A program made the position numbers and the translations under genes. From positions 1 through 64,000 of the forward strand of contig NZ_FPEJ01000007.1 in NCBI RefSeq assembly GCF_900117445.1: DNA of 64,000 nucleotides. The letters are read 5' to 3'. Of the stretch, positions 54,685 to 63,859 are shown in pieces. Each line of letters opens with the position of its first letter. The stretch's first letter is position 1. The notes below the pieces were generated by a model. The model worked only from the letters and a program-made list of their open reading frames with translations. It had not been told where the DNA came from and did not search any database. This DNA comes from Hyphomicrobium sp. NDB2Meth4. Lineage in GTDB: Bacteria; Pseudomonadota; Alphaproteobacteria; Rhizobiales; Hyphomicrobiaceae.

Positions 54685-56001
54685 TTAGCCTGTCGTGACG
54701 GCCTCTTCGATATCCGAGGTGTCCACCGAGCTGTTGAGGCCCTGGGTGAGGGCGGAGCGGTCGAGCTCACCCTCCCACGCCGACACGACGATCGTCGCCA
54801 CGCCGTTGCCGATGAAGTTCGTCAGCGCCCGGCACTCGCTCATGAACTTGTCGATACCCAGCACGATGGCCATGCCCGGCACCAGCGCCGGGCTGACCAC
54901 GGCAAGCGTCGCCGCTAGAGTTACGAACCCGGCCCCTGTTACGCCGCTCGCGCCCTTAGACGTCAGCATGGCGACGCCGATGATCACCAGCTGGTCGTGC
55001 AGCGATAGATGCACGTCGAGCGCCTGCGCAATGAAAAGTGTCGCCAGAGTCAGATAAATGTTGGTGCCATCGAGATTGAACGAATAGCCCGTCGGCACGA
55101 CGAGTCCCACAACCGGCTTCGAGCAGCCGAGCCGCTCCAGCTTCTCCATCAGCTGTGGCAGCGCGCTCTCTGACGATGATGTGCCCAGCACGAGCAGCAG
55201 CTCGTCCTTGATGTAGGCGAGGAACCGAAACAGCGAAAAACCCGCGAGCCGTGCGACGATGCCGAGCACCACGACGATGAACAGCGCGGACGTGATGTAG
55301 AAGGTGGCAATGAGCCCGGCGAGGTTGCCGAGCGTCGAAGGACCGTACTTGCCGATCGTATAGGCCATTGCCCCGAAAGCGCCGAGCGGCGCGGCCTTCA
55401 TGATGACGGCGATCACGCCGAAGAAGGCGTGTCCCATGTCGTCGACCAGAGCACGCACCGTGCGGCCGCGCTCACCCAGAACCATCAGCGCAAAGCCGAA
55501 TAGGATGGAGATCAGCAGCACCTGCAGGATGTTGCCGTCGGCAAATGCACCCACGAGGCTGTTCGGTATGATGTGTAGGATGAATTCCACGGTCGACTGA
55601 TGCGTCGCGCGCTCGGCGTACTGGGCGACCGCCGCGGCATCGACCGATCCGGTAAAGCCTTCCCCTGGGCGCACCAGATGTCCGACGACGAGGCCGATGC
55701 TCAGCGCCAGCGTCGATATGATCTCGAAATAGATGAGCGCCTTGACCCCGACGCGCCCGACCTTACTCGCATCCTCTATGTGCGAGATGCCCGACACCAC
55801 GGTGCAGAAAATGATGGGCGCGATCGCCATCTTGATGAGCTTGATGAAGCCGTCGCCGAGGGCCTTCACCCATTCGCTTTCGGCAATCCCTGGGGCCAGC
55901 CAACCGAGCAGGAAGCCGAGCAAGATGGCAACCAGAACCTGCACGTAGAGAAGCCGATAGAAAGGCTTGCGTTCCTTGCCTGCTGTACCCACGGACTGCA
56001 T
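54685..56001 (-). CDS. dctA: C4-dicarboxylate:cation symporter DctA
   Basis: 438 residues, inner membrane, about eight segments plus re-entrant loops. Family marks are [20 protein letters not shown], the Ser-rich loop [40 protein letters not shown] and [20 protein letters not shown]. DctA imports succinate, fumarate and malate. It follows the exported lyase gene by 188 bases, an arrangement in which the lyase could supply dicarboxylate in the periplasm. No DctBD two-component pair is adjacent. Confidence 0.95.
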   Translation of the reverse strand: MQSVGTAGKERKPFYRLLYVQVLVAILLGFLLGWLAPGIAESEWVKALGDGFIKLIKMAIAPIIFCTVVSGISHIEDASKVGRVGVKALIYFEIISTLALSIGLVVGHLVRPGEGFTGSVDAAAVAQYAERATHQSTVEFILHIIPNSLVGAFADGNILQVLLISILFGFALMVLGERGRTVRALVDDMGHAFFGVIAVIMKAAPLGAFGAMAYTIGKYGPSTLGNLAGLIATFYITSALFIVVVLGIVARLAGFSLFRFLAYIKDELLLVLGTSSSESALPQLMEKLERLGCSKPVVGLVVPTGYSFNLDGTNIYLTLATLFIAQALDVHLSLHDQLVIIGVAMLTSKGASGVTGAGFVTLAATLAVVSPALVPGMAIVLGIDKFMSECRALTNFIGNGVATIVVSAWEGELDRSALTQGLNSSVDTSDIEEAVTTG

Positions 56002-56120
56002 GGCGTTACCCCCTAACGCGACTTTTTCTCGATCTAAGTCGCCCGGCCGACGCGCGGCAATTGTGGGAAACCGCTAGTGTCCCGATTACGAAGCTCGCCC
56101 GATCCTGCGGCCAGTCTCCA

Positions 56121-56190
56121 GTGTGATTCATATTGAGAAATTCGCGTATCACCTAGCCGCTTGGCGTGGCGAATTTCTCGATCATCACAC
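56121..56190. repeat. Long two-part inverted repeat between lyase and dctA genes
   Basis: GTGTGAT at 56121-56127 pairs with ATCACAC at 56184-56190, and GAGAAATTCGC at 56135-56145 pairs perfectly with GCGAATTTCTC at 56169-56179. The total is 18 pairs around an unpaired 23-base loop. It begins at the lyase stop codon. No T-run follows; it may be an mRNA processing or stabilising structure or a divided protein-binding site. Confidence 0.6.
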
Positions 56191-57644
56191 TAGCGGATGC
56201 CGCCCGTCGTTTGCACATGACGTCCCTCGACCTGTGGATCGCCCTTGCGAAGTTCCTTCGCCTGCGCGATCACCGCGGCGACCTCCTCACGGGCCATGCC
56301 GAGGTAGCCGCGCGGATCCAGCAGTTCGTCCACCTGTTTCGGCGTCAGCATTTTCGCCACCTTCGCATCCTTCAGAAGTGCCGTTCTGAAGTCGATCTTC
56401 TCTTCCAGCGCCTGATGGATCACGTCGTGCAGATGCGCGTCGGCTTCGTCCTTACCCATCTGCGGCGCGAGCGCAAAGGCCACACGCTGCGCCATGATGA
56501 ATCCCTTCGTCCTGCCGAGGTTGTCCGCCATCACGTCGGAGTTGACCTGCAACTTGTTGAGAAGGCTGCGCGCGGTCTTCAGCGTCTTCTCCGTTTGCAC
56601 CGAGATGTCCTTCAGCGCCAAGTCGGGACCAACCGTGCTGTCACGCTCGAAGAAATTGACAACATCGTCGAGGATCACCTCCGCGAGCCGCGGAATCGTG
56701 CGCGAGGCGTGAATGAGCACCTCGGACTTGCTGGGGTTCACCTTTTGCGCCATCGAGCTGCTGCTGACCGACGTCGAAGATCGCGTCTCGCTCGTCTCGC
56801 CAATGTCGGTCATCTGCAACAGGAACAGCTCCTGCCCGATCGCGCCATAGAGTTTGCTCACCAGCGCCAGCGTCAAGGCATATGACGCGAACACGTCGCG
56901 CGTGCCGTGCCAGTCGTCCGGGTAGGGCGTCGCAAGGCCGAGTTCCTGAGCGAACGACCGCTCGACAGCGATGGCCTTGTCACCGAGTCCCGCGTAGGTG
57001 CCGACCGCGCCTTTCAAGATGGCGGATCGGTTCAGCTCGCCGAGGATCGCCTTCATACGCTCGATGTCGCGCCGGTTCTCCCCAATCCAGCCACTCACCT
57101 TCTTGCCGAAGGTGATCGGCAGCGCATGCTGGCCCAGCGTCCGTCCAGCCATCACGGTGCCCTGGTGCGTCTGCGCCAGGTCGATCAGGATCGCCTCGAT
57201 GTCGCGCAACTGCTCGATCAGCAGAAGCGTCGACCGGCGCAGCTGCAGCACGATCGCCGTGTCGTAGATATCGACCGTGGTCGCACCGTAGTGCACGTAC
57301 TGGCGTGCATCCGGGTCTATCGAACGCCGCCAGACGTTAATCAGCGCCACCATGCGATGCTGAACCAGATGGCGTTCCTTGTCGATGTCCGCGGCGGTCG
57401 CAAAGCGAATGTGCGCCTTGCGTGTGATGGCGTCCGCAGCCTCCTGCGGAATGGCGCCATGCGCCGCTTGCGCGCGGGCCATCGCCGCTTCGATCTCGAG
57501 CACATACTGGTTGGTCTGCTCATCGTCGAACACGTCGGCGACGCTGGTAGGTTCGCTGTCTGCGTGCGCCGGAAGCGCACCCCCGGCAAACGCGACAGCA
57601 ATAGCGATCGCGAGACCGCCGCAATATCGAACAAAGTGCATCAT
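56190..57644 (-). CDS. Exported PcaB/PurB-like lyase of the fumarase superfamily
   Basis: 484 residues. A clear signal peptide (GGLAIAIAVAFAGGALPAHA) precedes a full lyase fold. YVHYGATTVDIYDTAIVLQL is the first active-site segment. VMAGRTLGQHALPITFGKKV is the second; the Leu after GRT, where PurB and fumarase have His, is nearer to carboxymuconate cycloisomerase, which has Trp. The signature loop is SSSSMAQKVNPSKSE near 295-310, with the catalytic Ser. Members of this superfamily are normally cytoplasmic, so export is unusual. The reaction probably eliminates or cyclises a dicarboxylate; the substrate is unknown. Confidence 0.85.
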   Translation of the reverse strand: MMHFVRYCGGLAIAIAVAFAGGALPAHADSEPTSVADVFDDEQTNQYVLEIEAAMARAQAAHGAIPQEAADAITRKAHIRFATAADIDKERHLVQHRMVALINVWRRSIDPDARQYVHYGATTVDIYDTAIVLQLRRSTLLLIEQLRDIEAILIDLAQTHQGTVMAGRTLGQHALPITFGKKVSGWIGENRRDIERMKAILGELNRSAILKGAVGTYAGLGDKAIAVERSFAQELGLATPYPDDWHGTRDVFASYALTLALVSKLYGAIGQELFLLQMTDIGETSETRSSTSVSSSSMAQKVNPSKSEVLIHASRTIPRLAEVILDDVVNFFERDSTVGPDLALKDISVQTEKTLKTARSLLNKLQVNSDVMADNLGRTKGFIMAQRVAFALAPQMGKDEADAHLHDVIHQALEEKIDFRTALLKDAKVAKMLTPKQVDELLDPRGYLGMAREEVAAVIAQAKELRKGDPQVEGRHVQTTGGIR

Positions 57645-57725
57645 TCCCCCGTGACGCTACTCGCTTTGCCGATCATCGCCATCGTATCCGCCGCACGCCG
57701 CGGTGATCAGCTTTCACGAGCACAT

Positions 57726-58709
57726 TCACTCCGACGTTGCGACCCCGGTGCCAGCGAGCACGGCAGCGCCGGCGGGTGCCATGCGCGAAGCCTCGTGTCC
57801 GACGCCTTCCACTTTTCTCATCCGCCAGGCGAACGGCGCACCCATGCGTGCCGCGATGGCGCGCGCGCGCGGGAAGTAGAACAGCCCGCGTTCATAGCGC
57901 GTCCGGCCCTGAGCGACCGCGCCCGTGTCATTGCGCATGCCGGCATAGTTCACATCGGCTGTGCCGAGCAGCAGGGTGAAGTTGCAACCGAACGCGCTGC
58001 GTAGCCGAGCCTCCGGAATTGGCGAGCCGCGCAGCCCGTAAGGAAACTGGAACTCGTAGTCTGGCACGAGATACCAGCCCGGATTTGCGGCTGCCGCCCG
58101 GTCGATCATGCGGCAACCCGAGTGCAGCACGTAGCGCTGAATGAACTGCGCACCGGCGCCATGCCCGAACATGCTGAACTTGCGCCGGTGCGTTCCGAGG
58201 CTATGCGCGGCCATGCGGAATGCTTCCTCGACGACATAGAAGCTGGTCTGCTGCCATGGCTTTGCTTCCAGCCGCCGGCTGCGCACGTTGCCAAGGTTAT
58301 AGGCGGCAGCCCCCGGCCACTTCTCCGCGGTGAACTCAGGCACCAGGAGAATGGCGCCATATCTGTCGGCCAGCGGGCGCCACGTGTCGTAGTAGTCGAA
58401 GGCGAGATGGCGCGCCGCATCGCGCCGTGTACCCGGCATGATCACCCAGATCGGACTGTCGCTCGAAACGCCGGCTGGTCGGTAGGTATAGATTGTAACC
58501 GGCCCGCGCGAGACGTTGTCGACGTCGAACGCGCCATCGCCGACAGGCATCCTTTGCGTGGCCGGATCGAACCGGGTCTCGGTCGCAGCCGCGGCAGATA
58601 CCGTCAACACGAGAAACGCCAAAGCGGAAACTACGTGCGAAATCACGGCAGCGCCTTCGCGTCGTGCGTTGCGGCGGCGGAGGATTTGGCTTTCGATGAA
58701 GCTCTTCAT
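57726..58709 (-). CDS. Exported PHB-depolymerase-like alpha/beta hydrolase lacking the nucleophile
   Basis: 327 residues. The N-terminal signal or anchor is VVSALAFLVLTVSAAAA. VTIYTYRPAGVSSDSPIWVI, TWRPLADRYGAILLVPEF and FYVVEEAFRMAAHSLGTHRR match secreted esterase/PHB depolymerase-type folds. The nucleophile elbow reads FSMFGHGAGAQFIQRYVL, with Gly where the Ser of G-x-S-x-G should be. The putative His is in VEGVGHEASRM. It is likely a non-hydrolytic binding protein, or it uses another residue. It follows the double barrel by 17 bases and precedes the exported lyase by 81, so the three probably work together. Confidence 0.78.
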   Translation of the reverse strand: MKSFIESQILRRRNARREGAAVISHVVSALAFLVLTVSAAAATETRFDPATQRMPVGDGAFDVDNVSRGPVTIYTYRPAGVSSDSPIWVIMPGTRRDAARHLAFDYYDTWRPLADRYGAILLVPEFTAEKWPGAAAYNLGNVRSRRLEAKPWQQTSFYVVEEAFRMAAHSLGTHRRKFSMFGHGAGAQFIQRYVLHSGCRMIDRAAAANPGWYLVPDYEFQFPYGLRGSPIPEARLRSAFGCNFTLLLGTADVNYAGMRNDTGAVAQGRTRYERGLFYFPRARAIAARMGAPFAWRMRKVEGVGHEASRMAPAGAAVLAGTGVATSE

Positions 58710-58726
58710 TTCACTGATCCTCGAGC

Positions 58727-61282
58727 TCAGAACTTGATCCGCGTGCCGGCGTAACCGATGAAGAGATCGGTCAGCGGAACGGGGCTGGGGCCGGTAACGC
58801 CCGTCGACGAACGGTACTGCACGCCTTCGGTGTCGAACTTGAAGATGCGGAAGCCGGCATAGACGTCCATTCCGGCGTTGTCGATCTTCTGGTTCACAGC
58901 CGCGCCCAGCATCATCAGGCTGCTGTCGGTGACTTCTGCCAGATCCGCTTCGCGCAAGCCTGTGATCGCATCGTCGACCTGCGCATATTCGCCATAGACC
59001 GACGTATCGCCGATCTCCCAATACTGACGCCGGAGTCCGAATGCGGTGTAGAGGTAATCGAGCGGAGGACGATTGGTGCCGGGCGTCGTTACGAGGCCAG
59101 TGGTGTTCTCGCCGTAGACGGCACCGGGCGTGCCGGTTGTCCCGTAAGCTTCGAGCCCGTGGTACGTGCGGTGCACGTAAGCGGCGGTCGCGAACAAGCC
59201 AGTCGGTATGTGCAGGATGCTTGCTGATCCTTTGTATTCCCGCCGATCGCGGAAATACTCGGGATGCCCGTCGACGATGCGCCCCTCGGTGGTATCGCGC
59301 AGGTAACCCGCGCCGAACCGGAACTTGAAGTCGTTATAGTTGACGCCATACTCGACGGCCGCGTCGTAAAAGTCGTCCTCGCCCCAGGCCACGGAAGCAT
59401 CGACGTTGCCAAACCGGCTAGACCAGCGCGGCGCATCGTAGCGAATGGCGTCACGGCGCAACGTGTCGACGCTGCCGCCGCCGGAAATGTCGTTGAGCGT
59501 CGTATTGACACTGCCCGATGACGATCTGATCAGGCCACCGTTGCCCTGTTCGTACCAGTCGGCGTGTCGCAGCATGATGCTGCCACCCACCGTGGCGATA
59601 TTCGCCGCGCCTGGCATGATGCCGCCGACATCCTTCAGAATGATATTGTCGGTGGCCGTCGAGGTGTGGCCGACCGTGACCGTGCCGAGCGAGTTGCTGC
59701 GGATCCACCACGCTGAGTGGCGCAGCTCTATCTGGTTTTCTCCATCCGCCGTCAGCTGGTCGACGTCGTTCGATGCTACGTCGTCGAGGCCGATGGACAA
59801 CAGATAGCCGGCGCTCCAGCCCCGAGCGATCTTTGCCGATCCTTCGAAATTGATACGGCTGCGCGAGGCGACATTGTCGACGATGTAGGCGTCTTTCTTG
59901 GCGCCGTCGTCCCAGAACATCACCATGCGGTTGATCCAGCCCGAGACGGTGAGCGAGACCTTGCTATTACCTTTGCGCGCCGTCTCCTCTTCCAGGATGG
60001 CGACGCGTTCGTCGATGTCTTCGCTGTCAGTGACATGGGCGATTGAAGGATCGAACGCGAACCCGGGAAGAGAGTTGCTGATCGGCGAGGACTCATCCAG
60101 CAGCATCGTCAGCCCGAGCGAGCCGCCATAGAAGTAAACGTCATCGTTGGCGCGCACGTCCTTGTCGCCATTGAGATCTGACACCGTCGCATAGTGCGAC
60201 AGCGCGGTGCTGACATTGTTCATCCAGAGGAACTGGCCCGACGCGGTAAGATAGGTTCCCTCCGCCAGCTTGAACTCGACGCGCGGGTTGAACTCGACTG
60301 CCTGCGAGAAGACGTTCTCATGGTCCGTCGTCTCGTAGCTGCGCTGATGCGTTGCATTCTCGGAGACGAACGTGCGGTTGCGATCGACGAAGTTGTTATA
60401 GAGCCCGCCCTTGATGCTGCCGCCGATGCGCAGAGAGTCGCCGATGTCGAACATGTGCTCCAGGCCGAGCTGTACGCCGACGAGCCGGTTGTCGGTACGG
60501 ATCGAGACGTGATCGCGAACGCTGTCGGTGCCGAGGCCCGGCACCGACGCCATCGTGTCCATGGTCGACGAGCTGAGAGCTTCACCGAACGAGATACCGC
60601 GTGCACCAACGCTCAGACCGGGAATCCCGAACGGCCGGACGAGGTTCGCTTCGGCGCCATAGAGCTTGGTCTCGTGGTGAATGCTGAGACCATAGATGTT
60701 GTCGGAATTGAGCAGGTTGCCGACGTCTTGCGAAGCCAGGTTAGCGTACACCGTGTCGGTATTGGTCACGCCGGTCTTGCTCATGCCGAGCTTCTGCGCT
60801 TCGAAGCTGATCGGGTTCAAGAAGAACGCGGAAAGCTCGATTGGCTGATCGAACACGCCAGCCTGCAAGGTCATCCGCAGGCCTGGGGCATAATCGTCGC
60901 CTTCCAGCTCCGACGAATTGAACTTGGTGTAGGAGTCGGGCGTGGGCGGCGCACTCGGAGAGTCGCCTACCTCGGTGAAAGGAACGCTCGCAAGCCCCTT
61001 GCGCCACAGCACGAGCCCTTCGACCGTGAAGCCTCCGGGCGCTCCGCCGGCGGCTTGCGCCAAGCTCGCACTGCTGGGCTGATCGGAGCCGCCATCTTCG
61101 CCGTAGTCCGCTGCGGACTCCGCATCGTCGTCGCCCGCGGCGCGCGCGCCTTGGGGCGCGGCGGTCAGCAGGAGAAATGCGGAGAAAGCTGCAGTAACGC
61201 CACCCGCAAAATTGCGGGCACAGAACCAGCGCCGGTTATTTCCCCATAGGGGAATACGCACACCACCACACACAACGCACAC
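58727..61282 (-). CDS. Tandem double-barrel outer-membrane protein
   Basis: 851 residues. A signal peptide (TAAFSAFLLLTAAPQGARAA) is followed by an acidic linker. Residues about 85-415 form one barrel with PFGIPGLSVGARGISFGEAL and LVGVQLGLEHMFDIGDSLRI, reminiscent of the Lpg1974/BBP7 family. Residues about 430-851 form a second barrel. It opens VAILEEETARKGNSKVSLTV and WINRMVMFWDDGAKKDAYIV, nearly the start of the porin at 51333-52727, and ends LFIGYAGTRIKF. Two barrels in one chain are rare. The start is a GTG; codons at 61282, 61273 and 61261 are all possible, with GGAG just upstream favouring 61273. Confidence 0.85.
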   Translation of the reverse strand: MCVVCGGVRIPLWGNNRRWFCARNFAGGVTAAFSAFLLLTAAPQGARAAGDDDAESAADYGEDGGSDQPSSASLAQAAGGAPGGFTVEGLVLWRKGLASVPFTEVGDSPSAPPTPDSYTKFNSSELEGDDYAPGLRMTLQAGVFDQPIELSAFFLNPISFEAQKLGMSKTGVTNTDTVYANLASQDVGNLLNSDNIYGLSIHHETKLYGAEANLVRPFGIPGLSVGARGISFGEALSSSTMDTMASVPGLGTDSVRDHVSIRTDNRLVGVQLGLEHMFDIGDSLRIGGSIKGGLYNNFVDRNRTFVSENATHQRSYETTDHENVFSQAVEFNPRVEFKLAEGTYLTASGQFLWMNNVSTALSHYATVSDLNGDKDVRANDDVYFYGGSLGLTMLLDESSPISNSLPGFAFDPSIAHVTDSEDIDERVAILEEETARKGNSKVSLTVSGWINRMVMFWDDGAKKDAYIVDNVASRSRINFEGSAKIARGWSAGYLLSIGLDDVASNDVDQLTADGENQIELRHSAWWIRSNSLGTVTVGHTSTATDNIILKDVGGIMPGAANIATVGGSIMLRHADWYEQGNGGLIRSSSGSVNTTLNDISGGGSVDTLRRDAIRYDAPRWSSRFGNVDASVAWGEDDFYDAAVEYGVNYNDFKFRFGAGYLRDTTEGRIVDGHPEYFRDRREYKGSASILHIPTGLFATAAYVHRTYHGLEAYGTTGTPGAVYGENTTGLVTTPGTNRPPLDYLYTAFGLRRQYWEIGDTSVYGEYAQVDDAITGLREADLAEVTDSSLMMLGAAVNQKIDNAGMDVYAGFRIFKFDTEGVQYRSSTGVTGPSPVPLTDLFIGYAGTRIKF

Positions 61283-61636
61283 TCCAACAAGCTTTCCAAC
61301 CCACTTTTATTAGTTGAAAAAATTATGCGAAAAGCCCGCTGGAGCGACCATTCGAATGATTGGATGGCCTCATCAGCAATATGCAAGTAGCCTAGCGGAA
61401 CACCCATAAAATCAACAAGCTAGCACTGCTCGATGCTACGCCAGTTCGGCTCGTTTTCGCGCACATGTGGCGCCGGTGCATCTAAATTGAGCAATCGATG
61501 GGTGTTCGCGTGTGGTTAATCGCGCAATGTGTCTCGCGACAGCAAACGGCACAGCTTCACCGTTTGTGACGCGATACGTATTGACTATTGTTAATGCGGG
61601 AAATGGACCGAGGTTTATGGGGAGAAAATAAGCGAG
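61283..61636. promoter_or_regulatory. Intergenic region upstream of the double-barrel gene
   Basis: 354 bases without a gene, clearly richer in A and T than the surroundings. TTTTATTAG and GAAAAAATTATGCG lie at about 61304-61330, within 50 bases of the gene start, and CATTCGAATG at 61352-61361 is a short palindrome. It probably contains the promoter of the double-barrel operon and any site for the LysR regulator encoded upstream. No exact boundary can be given. Confidence 0.4.
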
Positions 61637-62566
61637 TTATGCGAGATGCACGGCGTTTGCATTGTCGTCGCTTAGGAGGCGGAAATCGAGAATGGTCTGA
61701 CGAATGGCATCAATGAAATTCAGCGCATTCGCCGAGAGCGGCTTTTCCGCCGGGTGAATGTAGCCGAACGTGATCCATTTCGCGGGTGACAGCGGGAGGA
61801 ATTTCACCGCTTCTGTATTCAGCCCGCGCGCACTCAGTCGATCAAAGAACGCAATACCCGCACCATCGCTCGCCATCTGGTACGCCATCAGCGATGAGTG
61901 GGTTTCGAGTGCGTAGCTGGGCGAGAAATCGATTGCCGGCAAGGCATCGCCCATCTGCTGACGCCAGGCCGGGTTGCGCCACGGCCCGATGAGCGTCTCA
62001 CCCGCGAGATCATCAGCGGTGAGGCTGCCGCGCTTCGCAAAATTGTGGTCGTTTGGTACGACCGCCTCGATACGCACCTTGAACAGCGGCTTGGTTTCGA
62101 TCGGAACGTGCGACGGGCTTAGCGGTAAAGAAGCAAGCACGAGATCGAAGCGCGTTGATGCGATCGCACTGTCGAGCTCGAAACGCGCGCGCAAATCGAT
62201 GCTGCAGGAGAGCCGGTCGTTCGATTTGCGCAGCAGAGACAGGGCAGGTGAGACGACAGCCTGCGCTACCCGCGGGGTCGTGAGGATATGAAATCGCTGA
62301 TCCCCGGTACGAATGTTGCGCGCGATGCGCGGAATTTCCTCGACCCCGGCCAGAATATGCTTGGTCGTGTCGTAGAACAGCTTTCCATCTCGCGTCAGGC
62401 TAAGACCACGCCCGGTGCGGTCGAATAGCTTCAGATCGAGATCGGCTTCCAGAAGCGCAATCAGCCGGCTCACGGCAGGTTGGCTCAGGCACAGTTCGCT
62501 CGCTGCCGCCGAAAGCGATCCGCGCTCTGCCGCAAGCTGAAAGGCGCGCAGTGACTTGAAGTTCAT
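61637..62566 (-). CDS. LysR-family transcriptional regulator
   Basis: 309 residues from the ATG at 62566. The HTH is MNFKSLRAFQLAAERGSLSA with ELCLSQPAVSRLIALLEADL. The ligand domain starts RFHILTTPRVAQAVVSPALS, and IGPWRNPAWRQQMGDALPAI lines the cleft. Members of this branch often control TRAP transporters and aromatic- or organic-acid catabolism. It lies between dctP and the double-barrel operon on the same strand and may regulate both. The frame is open upstream to 62818, but the extra residues are not LysR-like. Confidence 0.92.
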   Translation of the reverse strand: MNFKSLRAFQLAAERGSLSAAASELCLSQPAVSRLIALLEADLDLKLFDRTGRGLSLTRDGKLFYDTTKHILAGVEEIPRIARNIRTGDQRFHILTTPRVAQAVVSPALSLLRKSNDRLSCSIDLRARFELDSAIASTRFDLVLASLPLSPSHVPIETKPLFKVRIEAVVPNDHNFAKRGSLTADDLAGETLIGPWRNPAWRQQMGDALPAIDFSPSYALETHSSLMAYQMASDGAGIAFFDRLSARGLNTEAVKFLPLSPAKWITFGYIHPAEKPLSANALNFIDAIRQTILDFRLLSDDNANAVHLA

Positions 62567-62718
62567 GTTGCAGGCTCGGCGCGCTGAAGTGTCTCTTTGA
62601 CGGAGGGCAGGCCGCCCGCCCGCCGCCGTCGTCTCATCGCTCGAGAGCGCATGCGGTTCATCCCTCGCAAGTGGCGTCTGGCTTGGGCCCGCGCCTCCCG
62701 AAGCTGGGATCGCAAGGT

Positions 62719-63717
62719 TCATTGCGTCAGCCCCGTAACTGCGCGGATTGCATCGATGCGGTCTTTGCCGATCCGCGCTGCGACGTCGGCATAGACGGGT
62801 TCGAGCGCCTTGATCCACGCTTCGCGCTCGGCCGAGGTCTGCTCGTGGAAAAGCGTCGTTCCCGCCGCCTTCATTTTCGCGAGCGCCTCGGCATTGGCGG
62901 TTTCCGCGATCCTGTTCGTGTACTGGGTCGCCTCGCTCATCGCCCGCTCCAGAGCGCTGCGGATATCGCGCGGCAGCCCGTCCCAGAACGCCTTGTTCAC
63001 GATCACTGCGTAGCCCAGATAGCCGTGGTTCGAGAGCGTCGCATGCGGCTGCACCTCGCTCAAACGCTGCACCAGCATGTTGGAGGGCGGATTTTCCGTG
63101 CCGTCAGTCACGCCCATTTCCAGCGCCTGATGCACCGCCGGCAGCGGAATGATCTGCGGCACGACGCCGAGAGTCTTCATCTGCGCCTGCAGAACGCGCG
63201 ACGGCTGGATGCGCATGCGCAGGCCGGCCAGATCCTGCGGCATGTGGATCGGCCGGTTCGCGCTCATGATCTTGAAGCCGTTGTCCCAGAAGGCGAGGCC
63301 ACGAATGCCCTTGCTGTCGAGGCCGGCGAGCAGCTCTTTCCCGATTGTCCCCTGGGTCACCGCATGCAGCGCTGCCCACCCGGGGAACAGGTAGGGAAGG
63401 TCGAAAACCTCGAACTCCTTGATGCCGAGCGGCCCGAATTTGGCGAGCGATGGCGCCACCATCTCGACGGCACCGAGCTGCACCGCCTCCAGCTCCTCCT
63501 GGTCGCGGTAAAGTTGCGCCAGCGGATAGACCTCCACTTTCACCCGGCCCTGGGTGTAACGCTCCGCAAGCTCCTTGAATTTCTCGGCGCCCAGACCCTT
63601 TGGGGTATCCGGAGCCACCACATGGCTGAAGCGCAGAACGATGGCTTCCCCGGCCTGGCTCTGGCCGGCGAGCAACAACCCCAGCGTGGCGATAATCAGC
63701 GCTGCAAGGCTCTTCAT
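62719..63717 (-). CDS. dctP: TRAP transporter periplasmic binding protein, DctP family
   Basis: 332 residues from the ATG at 63717 with signal peptide ALIIATLGLLLAGQSQAGEA. FSHVVAPDTPKGLGAEKFKE and KVEVYPLAQLYRDQEELEAV are the family start. The conserved Arg that binds the ligand carboxylate is in DLAGLRMRIQPSRVLQAQMK; GVTDGTENPPSNMLVQRLSE and LSNHGYLGYAVIVNKAFWDG follow. It binds an organic acid for a sodium-driven TRAP permease. No DctQ or DctM gene lies downstream; they may lie outside the window. Confidence 0.93.
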   Translation of the reverse strand: MKSLAALIIATLGLLLAGQSQAGEAIVLRFSHVVAPDTPKGLGAEKFKELAERYTQGRVKVEVYPLAQLYRDQEELEAVQLGAVEMVAPSLAKFGPLGIKEFEVFDLPYLFPGWAALHAVTQGTIGKELLAGLDSKGIRGLAFWDNGFKIMSANRPIHMPQDLAGLRMRIQPSRVLQAQMKTLGVVPQIIPLPAVHQALEMGVTDGTENPPSNMLVQRLSEVQPHATLSNHGYLGYAVIVNKAFWDGLPRDIRSALERAMSEATQYTNRIAETANAEALAKMKAAGTTLFHEQTSAEREAWIKALEPVYADVAARIGKDRIDAIRAVTGLTQ

Positions 63718-63807
63718 CTTACTCACACTAAGCCCGCCCCCGGCCCAACTCATCGCGTATCTTCCCGCTGCCGCCGTACTTGCGGCGCAGCCTGAAGGCG
63801 CAACGGG

Positions 63808-63839
63808 CCTTTCCCCGATCCCCGAGTATGGGGGAAAGG
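63808..63839. terminator. Hairpin upstream of dctP
   Basis: CCTTTCCCC at 63808-63816 pairs perfectly with GGGGAAAGG at 63831-63839 around a 14-base loop. It is about 90 bases before dctP and 20 bases past a possible minus-strand stop at 63860, so it may terminate the preceding transcript. Confidence 0.45.
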
Positions 63840-63859
63840 GTGAGCAGCCTCTATTGTGG

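Noticed and set aside
56907-58004. 365-codon open frame on the plus strand
   Set aside because: Antisense to the lyase and hydrolase-like genes and spans their intergenic gap.
60194-61249. 351-codon open frame on the plus strand
   Set aside because: Antisense to the double-barrel gene, which has clear strand patterns and a signal peptide.
62671-63795. 374-codon open frame on the plus strand
   Set aside because: Antisense to dctP; composition reflects codon bias of the true gene.
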